Part shown: positions 10,206 through 19,764 of the stretch, piece by piece | Position numbering within the stretch: position 1 is the stretch's first letter | Layout: every line of letters starts with the position of its first letter | DNA from: Salvia splendens | Taxonomy: Eukaryota; Streptophyta; Magnoliopsida; Lamiales; Lamiaceae | Direction of reading: 5' to 3' | Assembly (NCBI RefSeq): GCF_004379255.2 | Contig: NC_056048.1 | Coordinates: 16,019,197 to 16,083,196, forward strand | DNA: 64,000 bases | Translations under genes and position numbers: made by a program | Notes under the pieces: model-generated | Told to the model about the DNA's origin: nothing | Database searches by the model: none | What the model saw: only the letters and a program-made list of their open reading frames with translations

Positions 10206-10847
10206 TCGACCATTGGACATTCGGAGAAGGCTAAAGATTGGAACAACCAAGTGAAGAACATTGAGGGTACATCGGGCCTGGAACCGTCGAAGCCAAAAGT
10301 GGCTAGTAGGAGTCAACCAAGTGTGGACGAGGATGGATTCCAATTGGTGTCGAGAAAGAGGAAAGGTAAGGTACATGAGGGCAATATGCACACCAAAGCT
10401 CCACACTTCGATAATTGGCATTTGATGGAGAATGTTGCTACAGTGACATTTGGGAGTGTTAAACCGGGTACAAATGAGTCGAGCATCAGCTCAATGAGTG
10501 TAGCATGTGGGCCCCCCAACCGGGAGATAGAGAGCCTCATCAGGGACTTTGACCCAGGAGGGTGTCTCCCTTGCGGAGGTATCCCTATTGCAGGCCTTAA
10601 TTAGGTGATGGACTAAGGTTTTGGGGATGCAAAGGCTGCATCAAAATTATAATAGGGTGTTTAAGAGTATTTAGATGACCACTCTAGTTGTTAGGGAGGC
10701 CCTTGTTGTACACTTTTTTTTGCCATGGCGAGTCGTCACTTTTGGGCGACTCGGTGATTGTTTTGTTGTTGCAAATGGTTTTGGTAATGCACAGGTGTGG
10801 GTCCGCCTCAACCCTCCACCCCTAGGGGTGTTTTGGATTAAAAAAAA
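10206..10847 (+). mobile_element. Non-autonomous LINE derivative, copy 1 (ORF1 tail, ORF2 start remnant, shared 3' end)
   Basis: The frame 10251-10604 encodes the C-terminal part of an L1-type ORF1, with the DEDGFQLVSRKRKGK motif typical of the region after the zinc knuckle, ending GGIPIAGLN-stop. Just after it, degraded sequence resembling the first residues of an L1 ORF2 (Phe-Trp-Gly-Cys-like, then ORF2-like for about 30 codons) leads straight into a 3' UTR. Endonuclease, RT and RNase H are missing. The 3' end carries a hairpin (10729-10753), the block AACCCTCCACC-n-GGTGTTTTGGATTA and eight A residues. Copy 2 at 61548-61915 has the same ORF1-to-3' UTR structure, so the deletion predates the insertions and the short form itself was mobilised, presumably in trans. 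Confidence 0.65.
10729..10753 (+). other. 3' UTR hairpin of the non-autonomous LINE derivative, copy 1
   Basis: CGAGTCG (10729-10735) and CGACTCG (10747-10753) are perfectly complementary around an 11-base loop. The same stem and loop occur at 61795-61819 in copy 2 although the flanks have diverged, so the structure may be kept by selection for retrotransposition or simply inherited. Confidence 0.7.
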
Positions 10848-11216
10848 TATATATCTTGATAAGTTCCAAACAAGTGAAAAACTCTACAAAGAGAATTCAA
10901 CTCATAAGACAAAGTCTATTTTCATATTTGATAAATGTTGTCTTTAAATGACATGCTTACAAGCCTATTTATAGGCTACAATGGATTCTTGAAAGTCTCA
11001 CATTATTAGTACAACTTAAGACACTTAAAATGAATCATAATAAAAGAAAAGTAACTCCTAAACCTTTGGTGTAACTCTAGGACATCTAAAGTCACTTATT
11101 TAACATAAAATGTAACTAAAAAGGGCCCTTCATTTTGGCTGCTCCAACTTGGATGAAAATGCATCATGTATCATCAATTTGGGCCTCCAAAATGTGATAT
11201 GTAGTGACTCCAAACT
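10848..11216 (-). repeat. 3' UTR and partial 3' LTR of a Ty3/gypsy element
   Basis: Downstream (minus sense) of the gypsy stop codon at 11217. A TATA box reads CTATAAATAG around 10966-10975 on the minus strand, as expected in an LTR. The far end is cut at about 10848 by the poly(A) end of the LINE derivative, so the LTR is incomplete. Confidence 0.5.
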
Positions 11217-12165
11217 TCATGCCTTGGGCTGCCCACTAACTTGAATAATATTCACCACTTGACGCAATGTAGAATGGTCTTGGAATTGGGCTTTTATTTC
11301 AGCAACTAAAAGCAACATGAACGCCTTTATCTTCTTAGCTCTAGCTCTTGTAATTGGCCCACTTTGAATGATCAATGGATCCATCTTCTTGTCCTTGTAG
11401 ATCAGCTTGGGTGTGTCTCCATCATTCCCTTCTTCTTCTTCAAGTGGATTCGTCCTCGAATCTAATTCACCAACATAAGGAGATAAATCAGAAACATTGA
11501 AAGTAGCACTTACATTAAACTCACCAGGTAAGTCTAGTTTGTAAGCATTATCATTGACTTTTGCAATCACTTGGAATGGTCCATCTCCTCTTGGCTGCAA
11601 CTTGGACTTTTTTTTCGGAGGAAATCTCTCCTTTCTCATATGCAACCAAACCCAATCTCCCGGCTCAAAGATGACTTGTTTCTGACCCTTGTTGGCTTGC
11701 TTTGCATATTGTTCTGTCCTTTTTTCAGTGTTGATTCTTACCCTTTCATGCAATCTTTTCACCATTTCAGCCTTAGCTTTTCCATCAAGACTTGCACGTT
11801 CTTCAATAGGTATTGGAATCAAATCTAGTGGACTCAATGGAGAAAAGTTAGTAGCAGAATGAACACTTCGATTATAAGCAAATTCAACAAAAGGTAAGCA
11901 TTCCTCCCAACTTTTCAAGTTCTTTTTAACTAAAGTTCGTAGTAATTGAGACAAAGTCCTATTACTACTTCAGTTTGTCCATCAGTTTGTGGATGACAAG
12001 TAGTAGAAAACAAGAGTTTAGTTCCCAACTTATTCCACAACACACGCCAAAAATGACTCACAAATTTAGCATCTCGATCACTCACAATTGATCTAGGAAC
12101 ACCATGCAAACGGACAATTTTTTTAAAGAACAAATCAGCAATATGAGATGCATCATCAGCGTGGG
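11217..12165 (-). pseudogene. Ty3/gypsy integrase, C-terminal half, frameshifted
   Basis: 12165-11955 encodes the end of the integrase core ([31 protein letters not shown]), with the second catalytic Asp and the third-residue Glu region visible. A frameshift near 11950 moves into the 245-codon frame 11954-11217. This has FVEFAYNRSVHSAT, the GPFQVIAKVNDNAYKLDLPG block and the VSDLSPY motif that follows integrase in many plant gypsy elements, then an acidic tail with GPITRARAKK. No chromodomain is evident. Everything upstream (gag, protease, RT, RNase H) is lost at the junction with LINE A near 12165. Confidence 0.82.
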
Positions 12166-14150
12166 ATGCGCCCTGGAACACATAGTGTGGGATTTAAGCT
12201 CGGGAATGGGGATCGAAGGAAACCAACACATCCAGCCACCGAGCCACAAAGCCAATACACGGAGATATGGATGCGGGGTGGGGATGCCCCAATGTGAGAC
12301 GCTCGACTTCTCCGCCTACACGCTGGAGTTCGAGAGGGGGTGCGCGTCATGCAATGACGAGGGGGCGTGGCTTTTTCTCAGTGAAGAATCATATGAGTAC
12401 CAACCAATACTACTCCCTCATGGCGAATGGAGAATTTGATGTTGAAAATTATGGGGATGCGGAAGGCTCGGCTATGGACGTGCAAGTGGGGAACGAGACG
12501 GGTGGAGGCAACCTACCACTAGGCGATGTCGAGGATCACACAAAGTACAAAGAGTAACAAATCATTCAATATCAAGGAGGGCCTTCATCCCCTTCGGGTA
12601 AGTCTCCCACTTGTTAATGATGTCTTACAAGGAGGGCCTTCATCCCCTTCGCTAATGCATCAACTCAACAGGTATTGAAAAGACTGATTAAATGCCATAA
12701 TGTTTTATTTCTTGCAATAATGGAACCGCTCACAACCCCTGACCCGGACCGGTTCTCCAAGGCCTTGGGACTGTCCTTCATTGGATCGAACACGACGGGC
12801 AAGATCTGGTTGTTTGTGGAAGAGGAAGCTACTTTTGATAATGATTGTGATTTGGAACAAATCCTACAAGGGCGGCTCAAGTCCCATCGCATCGCTAGCT
12901 CTCTAGCCATCTCGGCCGTGTATGCTAAATGCACAAGATATGAGAGATACCTTATGTGGGATAGGATGAGAGAGATTGCTGGGCCCCTCGAAGAAACACC
13001 ATGGATTATCGGTGGTGACTTCAACACCATCCTTTCACACCGGGACAGAATTGGGAGTGACACCAACCGGCAGGCCGAAATGGTCGATTTAGCGGAGGCA
13101 ATTGAAGACTGCAGGCTCCTTGACCAAAAGTGGCCTCTTTGAAAGGTTGGATAGAGTGCTAGTTAATGAGGCTTGGACTAGGGTCTTGGAGGCTACTTGG
13201 GTAACAAACCTCCCACGGATCGCCTCGGACCACGACCCAGTTCTAGCACGATGCAAGATGCTGAATACCGCCAACGGGGGCAAGGCAATCAGGTTCCAGA
13301 ACATGTGGATCCGACATGAGGGCTTTATGGTTGTAGTACAAAATGCATGGGAGGAGCCCACGGGGGCGGGCGGTCTCATAAACATCCAAATCAAACACGC
13401 TAGAGTTAAAAGAGCTCTAAAGAAGTGGAACAAAGTGGTTTTCGGGAATATCCACTCTAATCTCTCGAACAAGGAGGAAGCTATTGCCTTGGCCCAATCC
13501 AATTTCGAGGTAATGCCTACACCCGTGAATAGGACAGCGATCAACAAACACATTGCCGAGTACATCCTTTTGTTGAGAATGCAAGAGGACTTTTGGCGGC
13601 ATAAGACACCTCTGAGATGGCTAGCCGAGGGAGACAAGAACACCCGGTTCTACCAAAGCTAGGTAAAATAGAAAAGGGTCCGCCTACGCATTCACTCGAT
13701 CCATGCCAACGGACAAGAGCTAACCTAGGAAGCTGACATAAAAAAGTCAGCAGTGGATTTCCACCAACAACTTCTTGCGCCTAGCAACCCGGCTCTAGAT
13801 GAACCGGACCTCGACCTAATCCAGCAAGTTCACTCAGTCGATCAAGCTGCAGAAATCGCACAGGCACCGGATGTGGATGAGGTCAAGAGTGCCGTTTTCA
13901 GTATCTTTGGAGAAGCGCACCCGGACCCGATGGCTTCTCGGCTAGTTTCTACCAAGCCTGTTGGAACATTGTGGGACTAGAGGTGGTGGAGGAATTGGAC
14001 AGTTCTACAGGGGAGCCTTCCTACCACGAAGCATTAAGGCCAGAAGCATTGTCCTCATCCCAAAGAAGTTGTCGCCCGAGTCATGGACCGACTACCCCCA
14101 TCAGCCTCTGTAATGTTTTAAACAAGATCATCACCAAGGTACTCAGCAAT
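12166..14150 (+). pseudogene. LINE A: ORF1 tail, endonuclease and start of RT, truncated both sides
   Basis: Homologous to LINE D. 12360-12600 is the end of ORF1 (motif MSTNQYYSLMANGEFDVE). ORF2 follows with the endonuclease: AIMEPL, SAVYAKC, the catalytic IIGGDFNTIL, and SDHDPVLARC. About 30 bp around the expected DGSDFTWAKN motif is deleted near 13125, shifting frame between 12675-13142 and 13102-13662. Several stops follow (a TAG near 13662, and 13669). RT homology ends at SLCNVLNKIITKVLSN around 14150, before the catalytic YADD motif. The first codons of ORF2 are replaced by a short templated duplication (see 12573-12651). Confidence 0.85.
12573..12651 (+). repeat. 24-bp direct duplication at the ORF1/ORF2 junction of LINE A
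   Basis: Positions 12573-12596 and 12628-12651 are identical over 24 bp (CAAGGAGGGCC...CCTTCG). In LINE D the first copy corresponds to the end of ORF1. At the second position LINE D instead has the start of ORF2, encoding the endonuclease N-terminus FMFWNARG. The second copy therefore overwrote the first endonuclease motif. Confidence 0.8.
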
Positions 14151-14210
14151 GTCGTCAAGTGTGGCAACACACACCCCTAACAAGTGCCGACAAACTCTAA
14201 TACAATGACT
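14151..14210. other. Junction between LINE A and LINE B
   Basis: About 60 bp of sequence that I cannot assign. It separates the broken RT of LINE A from the 5' terminus of LINE B. No target-site duplication matching the right end of LINE B at about 19765 is visible. Confidence 0.3.
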
Positions 14211-14457
14211 TGGAGAGAGAAGCTCTCCCTCCTCTCTAGATTCCTTCCCAACCGCAACTCCTTTTGCTAGCCCGTCGGACGTCGCCCCACCCACTTCCCG
14301 CTTCCCCGACGTCCCGTTGACACTGTGCGAAGCCGTCTCCGACACCCACTCCCTCGCCGCTGCAATCCATGAATCTCTTCCTCGGCCGAAATCGTGAGCC
14401 GTCTCCCCCCCTGAAATTTTACACTCCGGCCTTGCGAGCTTCTATCTAGGCCGGCCA

Positions 14458-15640
14458 TGCTGGATCCTCCACCGCACCCTACTCCTCCCCCGCCGGACCC
14501 CGAGGAGGCGAGCACTATCCCGGACCAACAAATGGTCTTCCTCTCGTGTGAGGACACAACCTCGAAGCTACCAACCAAAGACATGTAGAAGAAAATCAAG
14601 AAGAGTCGGATTGGAGATAGAAAGAGAACTCTGGTACCCCCCTCCAAAGGTACCGACCGGAAAAGGTTCGTGCCTTCGCCTCTCCCGGAGGATAAGCAAC
14701 TACGGAAGAAACTCTCCTTTCCGGCGACCCAACAGATGGACAAGGAGGGGATTCCCAATGAGTCCAAGAGCGTCCCCATGATTCACAACGCGGAAAATGA
14801 AAACAGCAACGACTCCGACGAGACTCCGCCCTCCGGCCAAGGCTCCGGTGACGGCCGGCCGACCGGTAGAGCAAGTGGCGACCCATCCTCGTACGTTCCC
14901 CCCCCCCGCATGTTGACGAATCACGTGAGGCACAACACCCCATAAAGGTTGAGTTAGTCAACTTGCCAAAAATGGCTAATGGAACAATTTCCCTTGTGGA
15001 AAGCTCATTTGGGAGGCATGATTGTCAACATCCCGAATTTTGTAAAAGATACAAACCCCCTCTCGGAAAGTGGCATGGTTCCATACCACGAAGGGGGCTC
15101 AAGAGAGGTGCTAGCCGTTGAGGCCAATGTGCAGCCAAGAACACATGAACTCATCCACCTTGCTAACTTGAACACGGCGGAGACCCTCGACGTAATTGCC
15201 GCCCAACCCCTACTCACCGTTGGACCATTGGAGAATGGAAGCACGCCCACCGCGCCACGCGCCAGCCAGGCCCCGAGGCTCGAGCCACCAAGGCCCTCAC
15301 CCCTGATGAACTTCACCGCATCACTTGAGGAATTTCCACCTCAAAATTCGGGACTCCTTTGAGAATGGAATGCCGATTCGGAAGGGGGACATGCCCGCGA
15401 CGAAACCAAAGTGGGGTAGCTTCGTGCACCAAGGAACGCAACCAAGATCACCACTCCTCCTAGGGTGTGGAGAGCCGAGCATCGAAGCGTCTATTCCGAT
15501 GGTAATTGAAGAAAGGGAGTTGGGGCCGAGTAACAATTGCAAGCCGCCGGACATGGTGGGGCCGAACCAACAATACCCCGGATCAGGGGAGGGTCCTAGC
15601 ACGGGTACCAACTATGCTAACCAGCCCATTGATGGAGACA
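14458..15640 (+). pseudogene. LINE B ORF1 remnant
   Basis: Begins like the ORF1 of LINEs D and E (Pro-rich start, DPEEA, IPDQQMVF, then KRFVPSPLPEDKQLRKKLSF). It carries a premature TAG near 14586 and frame changes near 14945 and 15310-15360. The protein tail FEEFPPQ/LRDSFE-like motif is still visible around 15325-15390. Homology breaks off at about 15640, where ORF1 is fused to the middle of the ORF2 endonuclease. Confidence 0.7.
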
Positions 15641-18600
15641 CAACCAAGCTGATCTTGGCTAATCACATAAACTTGGCTAATCACATAAACTTGTCCGCGG
15701 TCTATGCAAAATGCACGAGGGGCGAGAGGCTTCAGCTTTGGGATAAAATGAGGGTGATCTCGGTAATCACGGAGGACACTCCTTGGTTGATCGGTGGCAA
15801 TTTCAACACCACCCTCTTGCCCCATGATAGAGCCGGAAGCGAGACTAATCGCCAAGCCAAGATGGTGGACTTCGCGGAGACCATTGAAGACTGTAGGGTG
15901 CTTGACCCGGGCTTTGACGGCTCGGATTTCACGTGGGCTAAGAATGGCCTTTTCGAAAGACTAGACAGGGTGTTAGTGCATGAACCATGGGCACAAAACT
16001 TCAAAGTTACGAGGGTGACCAACCTTCCTCGGGTTTCTTCGGATCATGGGCCCGTGCTGGTAAGGTGCCGAATCCCAAGTAACCATTCGGGGGGCCGACC
16101 ATTCCGGTTCCAAAATATGTGGGTTAGACACGAAGGGTTCGCCGACCTGGTTCGAGAGGATTGGATTCAACCGACCGGAGCCGAGGGATTACTTAATTTT
16201 CAGATGAAGTTGGCAAGAATCAAGAGGGCCTTCAAGGAGTGGAAAAAGGAAGTCTTTGGGAATATTCACGAAAACCTTAGAGATATGGAGGAGAAAATAG
16301 CGGCTGCCCAAGACGACTTTGAGGAGAGACCATCGCCGGATAATAGGGCCGAAGTTAACAAATGCATTGCCATGTACATTCGACTTCTTAAGATGGAGGA
16401 AGATTTCTGGAGGCAAAAGGCTACTTTAAGATGGCTGGCGGAGGGTGACAAGAACACGGAATTCTACCAAAGTTGGGTCAAACAAAAGAGAATCCGGATG
16501 CGCATACACACGATCAACGTTGAGGGTAGGGAAGTATCGGATGACGCGGAGATTAGGAGCTCGGCGGTCAAGTTTTTTCAAAATCTCCTAGCCCCGGGCC
16601 CCTCCCGCTCATGGAGCCGGACCTGAGCCTAATTCAACGACTTCCGACCTCGGCCGAGGTGAACGCCCTCCCGGATCCGCCTAATGCAGAGGAAGTCAAA
16701 AAAGCCGTATTCGCTATCTCCGGAGATAGTGCGCCTGGCCCGGATGGATTCACAGCCACTTTTTACCAAGCTTGTTGGGAAACGGTTGGGGCGGATGGGG
16801 TGGCGGCAATCAGACAGTTTTTTGGGGGAGCGTTCCTACCACGAAGCATCACGGCCATGAGCATTGTGCTCATCCCAAAAAAGCTGGCACCCGTCTCGTG
16901 GAGCGACTACCGACCCATCAGTCTTTGCAATGTTTCTAATAAGATCATCACTAAAGTCCTCACAAAACGGCTAACTCCCTTCCTTCCACAGGTTATCTCA
17001 CCAAACCAGAGTGGCTTTGTGAAGGGGCGCCTATTACATGATAGTGTCCTCTTGGCATAAGAGATGTTCCATGAACTACCTAGAAGTAATCCGGCCCCCA
17101 ATGTGGCGGTCAAGATTGATATGGCTAAAGCTTATGACCGTGTACAGTGGCCCCTCTTGATCAAGGTGCTGGACCGAATGGGTTTCCCGGCCGGGTGGAT
17201 ATCCATGATTGAGAGGTGCGTGGGATCGTGTTGGTTTTCGGTGTTGATTAATGGAGTCCCGTCCGGTTTTTTTAAGTCTTCTCGTGGCCTTAGACAAGGC
17301 GACCCAATCTCACCGGCCTTATTTGTGATTGCCGCGGAATATCTCTCGAGGGCATTGGATAGACTCATCCTAGGCAGAAAAGAGATGACCTTCAAGGCCA
17401 GCCGAGGTTGCATGGAGATTAGCCACTTTGCCTACGCCGATGACATTGTTATTTTCACACAAGCGGCAGAGGTGCCCCTTAGGCAACTGAGAGCTTGCCT
17501 CGACGAATATGCAGGTGTTTCCGGACAGCTAATCAACCTTGCAAAAAGCAACTTCTACATTGCAGAAAAACATGAGAGGAATGCGGATCTAATCCAGACC
17601 GAGGGCGGCTTCTCACAAGGTACCTTCCCCTTCCTATACCTTGGAGTCCCCATCTATCGTGGTGTTAAGCGGACAGATATGTTCATGTTCTTATGGGAAA
17701 AGATTGCCGCGAGAGTCTCAGGCTGGGCTCACCGCCACTTATCCTTTGGAGGAAGGCTTACCCTTATCAAAAGCACCCTTGAAGCAGTCCCGCTCCATAT
17801 CTTCCAAGCCATTGAGCCAACTTCCGGGGCGCTTAAACAACTAGACCAACAGATGGCTCGTTTCTTTTGGGGGTCAACAACTGAGAAGAAAAAGACACAC
17901 TGGATTGGCTGGGATCAGATTTGTCTCCCAACCTCTGAAGGGGGGCTCGACATTCGAAAATCCAAGGAAGTTCTCCGCGCCTTCAACATCAAACTATGGT
18001 GGAGATTCAGGGAGCAAAGCTCGCTCTGGGCAAGGTATATGAAGATGAAGTATTGCAAGAGAACCTCCCCCCATGCGGCCAACCCGTCTGGGCAACACAG
18101 TGCGACATGGAAGAGGCTGTTGCGGGCGAGGAGCCAGGCAAACCCTTACATCAGATGGGTGATTGGAAAAGTAGATATCTATTTTTGGGATGACTTATGG
18201 GCGGGAGATGTCACTCTAAGGGAACTCAGCCTCGACGATAGAGGCGCCAACACCACTTTGGTCGCGGACTTCATCACGGAAGACACTTGGAATGAGGCTA
18301 AACTTCAGCAGCTACATGAACAAGCCGGTCTTCCACAATCGGTAATCCACCGAATCCTTGACACTCCGATCGTTACTGGGGAGCCGGACGTCCCGAGGTG
18401 GACTCTCTCCGGACGCGGGGACTTCTCAATAGCAACAACATGGGATACCATACGTACACTTGGGCCAAGGATACAGGGTCTTGAAGATATTTGGAGAGCT
18501 GGCGTATCTAATTCTATGGTAATCTTTAACTGGCGTCTTCTGTCGAATCGCATCCCGGTCGATACAAAACTTCAGTGGAGAAAGATCGAGCTGGCCTCAA

Positions 18601-18809
18601 AATGCCAATGCTGCCCCGGGAGCCCTAATATTGAATCCCCCCAACATTTATTCATCCAGGGCCGAGGAGCATGTAGCGTGTGGACAGAATTTGACAAGTG
18701 GTTTGGGGGCTCGGCCCCTTCCCTCCGAATTAATGACACGATCCCGGAGAGATTAGAAGTGTGGACGATAAGGACCCAACAAGAAGGTAGGAGGCACCAA
18801 GCCGATTAG
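15641..18809 (+). pseudogene. LINE B ORF2: partial endonuclease, RT, zf-RVT
   Basis: An 18-bp tandem duplication (TTGGCTAATCACATAAAC, 15656-15691) marks the fusion, and the first about 90 endonuclease residues are missing. Remaining motifs: SAVYAKC, WLIGGNFNTTL (the usual GGDFN has Asn in place of Asp), DGSDFTWAKN, SDHGPVLVRC. A frameshift lies near 16605. RT carries QSGFVKGR, KIDMAKAYDRVQW, GDPISPALF and the catalytic YADD at 17433-17444. A nonsense TAA (17058-17060) replaces Gln before MFHEL, the same codon that is nonsense in LINE C. The zf-RVT-like NRIPVDTKLQWRKIELASKC is near 18545-18605. Sequence linking to RNase H is deleted at about 18800. Confidence 0.85.
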
Positions 18810-18811
18810 AA

Positions 18812-19506
18812 GTGTGGGCAAATCCAATTCAAGCTGTACAATGTGGTGTGGCAAGTTCAAATGTTTATCCAAATAACATGGCCAATGGGAGCATCAAGCC
18901 GAAGCATTGGCTCGGGGTGAGATTGTCAATGAATATACCGAATCAGGCCGGCATTAGGAACCCGAGACCACGTGTCATGCCGGTTAAATGGCATCCTCCG
19001 GAAGAGACGTGGATAAAAGTTAACACAGATGGAGCATACATGGTAACACAGGATAGAGCGGGAGGGAGGGGGGCATTGTGCGGGACCATTCCGGGAAAAT
19101 GCTTGCAGCCTTCGCAACCCCTTTAGAGGCTCATTCGGCTTTGGAGGCCGAGCTCATGGTCCTCCACCATGGACTGGAGATGGCTAAGGAATTCAACCAA
19201 CCCATTTGGATTGAATCCGACGCGGAACAAGCTATCGCCCTCTTCAATGTTACTGCATGGGGCCCGGCTCAGGTTCGGCGAGCCATGTCACGCCTTTTCA
19301 TGTTCAAGAGGCATCACACCGTCCGCGCCACTTTCATCCACCGGAAGGGCAACAAAGCGGTAGATTTGCTTGCTAAGATGGGCCTTGAACAAGAATCCTG
19401 GACCCGTATCACCATTCACAACGCCCCAAGAATGCTTAAAGCAATAGTGCGATTGGATGAAATGGGATTCCCCAATATTCGGGTTAGAGATAACAATCAT
19501 GAGTAG
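18812..19506 (+). pseudogene. LINE B RNase H domain, frameshifted
   Basis: Visible are WIKVNTDGAY (first Asp), then EAELMVLHHGLEMA (Glu), WIESDAEQA (Asp) and FIHRKGNKAVDLLAKMG (His and final Asp), split over two frames (18812-19126 and 19078-19506). All catalytic residues of an RNase H-like fold are recognisable, but the glycine-rich AGGRGALCGT stretch is frame-disrupted. This domain is the hallmark of a plant L1 lineage that acquired RNase H. Confidence 0.8.
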
Positions 19507-19764
19507 GTTTGGTACCGGGATAGGGCTGTGGCGCCGTTTCCCCACGAGTTAATTGTTCCCCTTTGTAGTGTTTTCTGTTTTTCTGGCCTAAATGTAATTC
19601 TGACGGGAGTAGGGTGAGGTCCGGAACCTTTGGTACCGGACCGTGCAATACTCCCTTGTTGGTTCCCTTTCGGCACATCACTCTCGGGTGTGGCCGCGTA
19701 TTGTATTTTGAACGTCTTGGAATATAGGGATGAGGGACCAGCGAACCCTCCACCGAGATGGTAT

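Larger units (their letters stand above)
14211..19764 (+). mobile_element. LINE B: 5'-complete but internally deleted L1-type LINE
   Basis: The 5' end shows the family hairpin (14212-14237) and the poly(A) end is at about 19756-19764. The likely ORF1 start is ATG 14458. ORF1 is broken by a TAG near 14586 and by frameshifts, and has lost its DUF4283-like and CCHC regions. ORF2 is in pieces (see the next entries). The 3' UTR (19507-19755) ends with the family terminus GGGATGAGGGACC...GAACCCTCCACC followed by A-rich sequence. On the right it abuts LINE C in opposite orientation. Confidence 0.85.

Noticed and set aside
10675..10947. 90-codon plus-strand frame with a protein-like appearance
   Set aside because: It covers the 3' UTR and poly(A) of the LINE derivative, and copy 2 does not conserve the frame past the hairpin.
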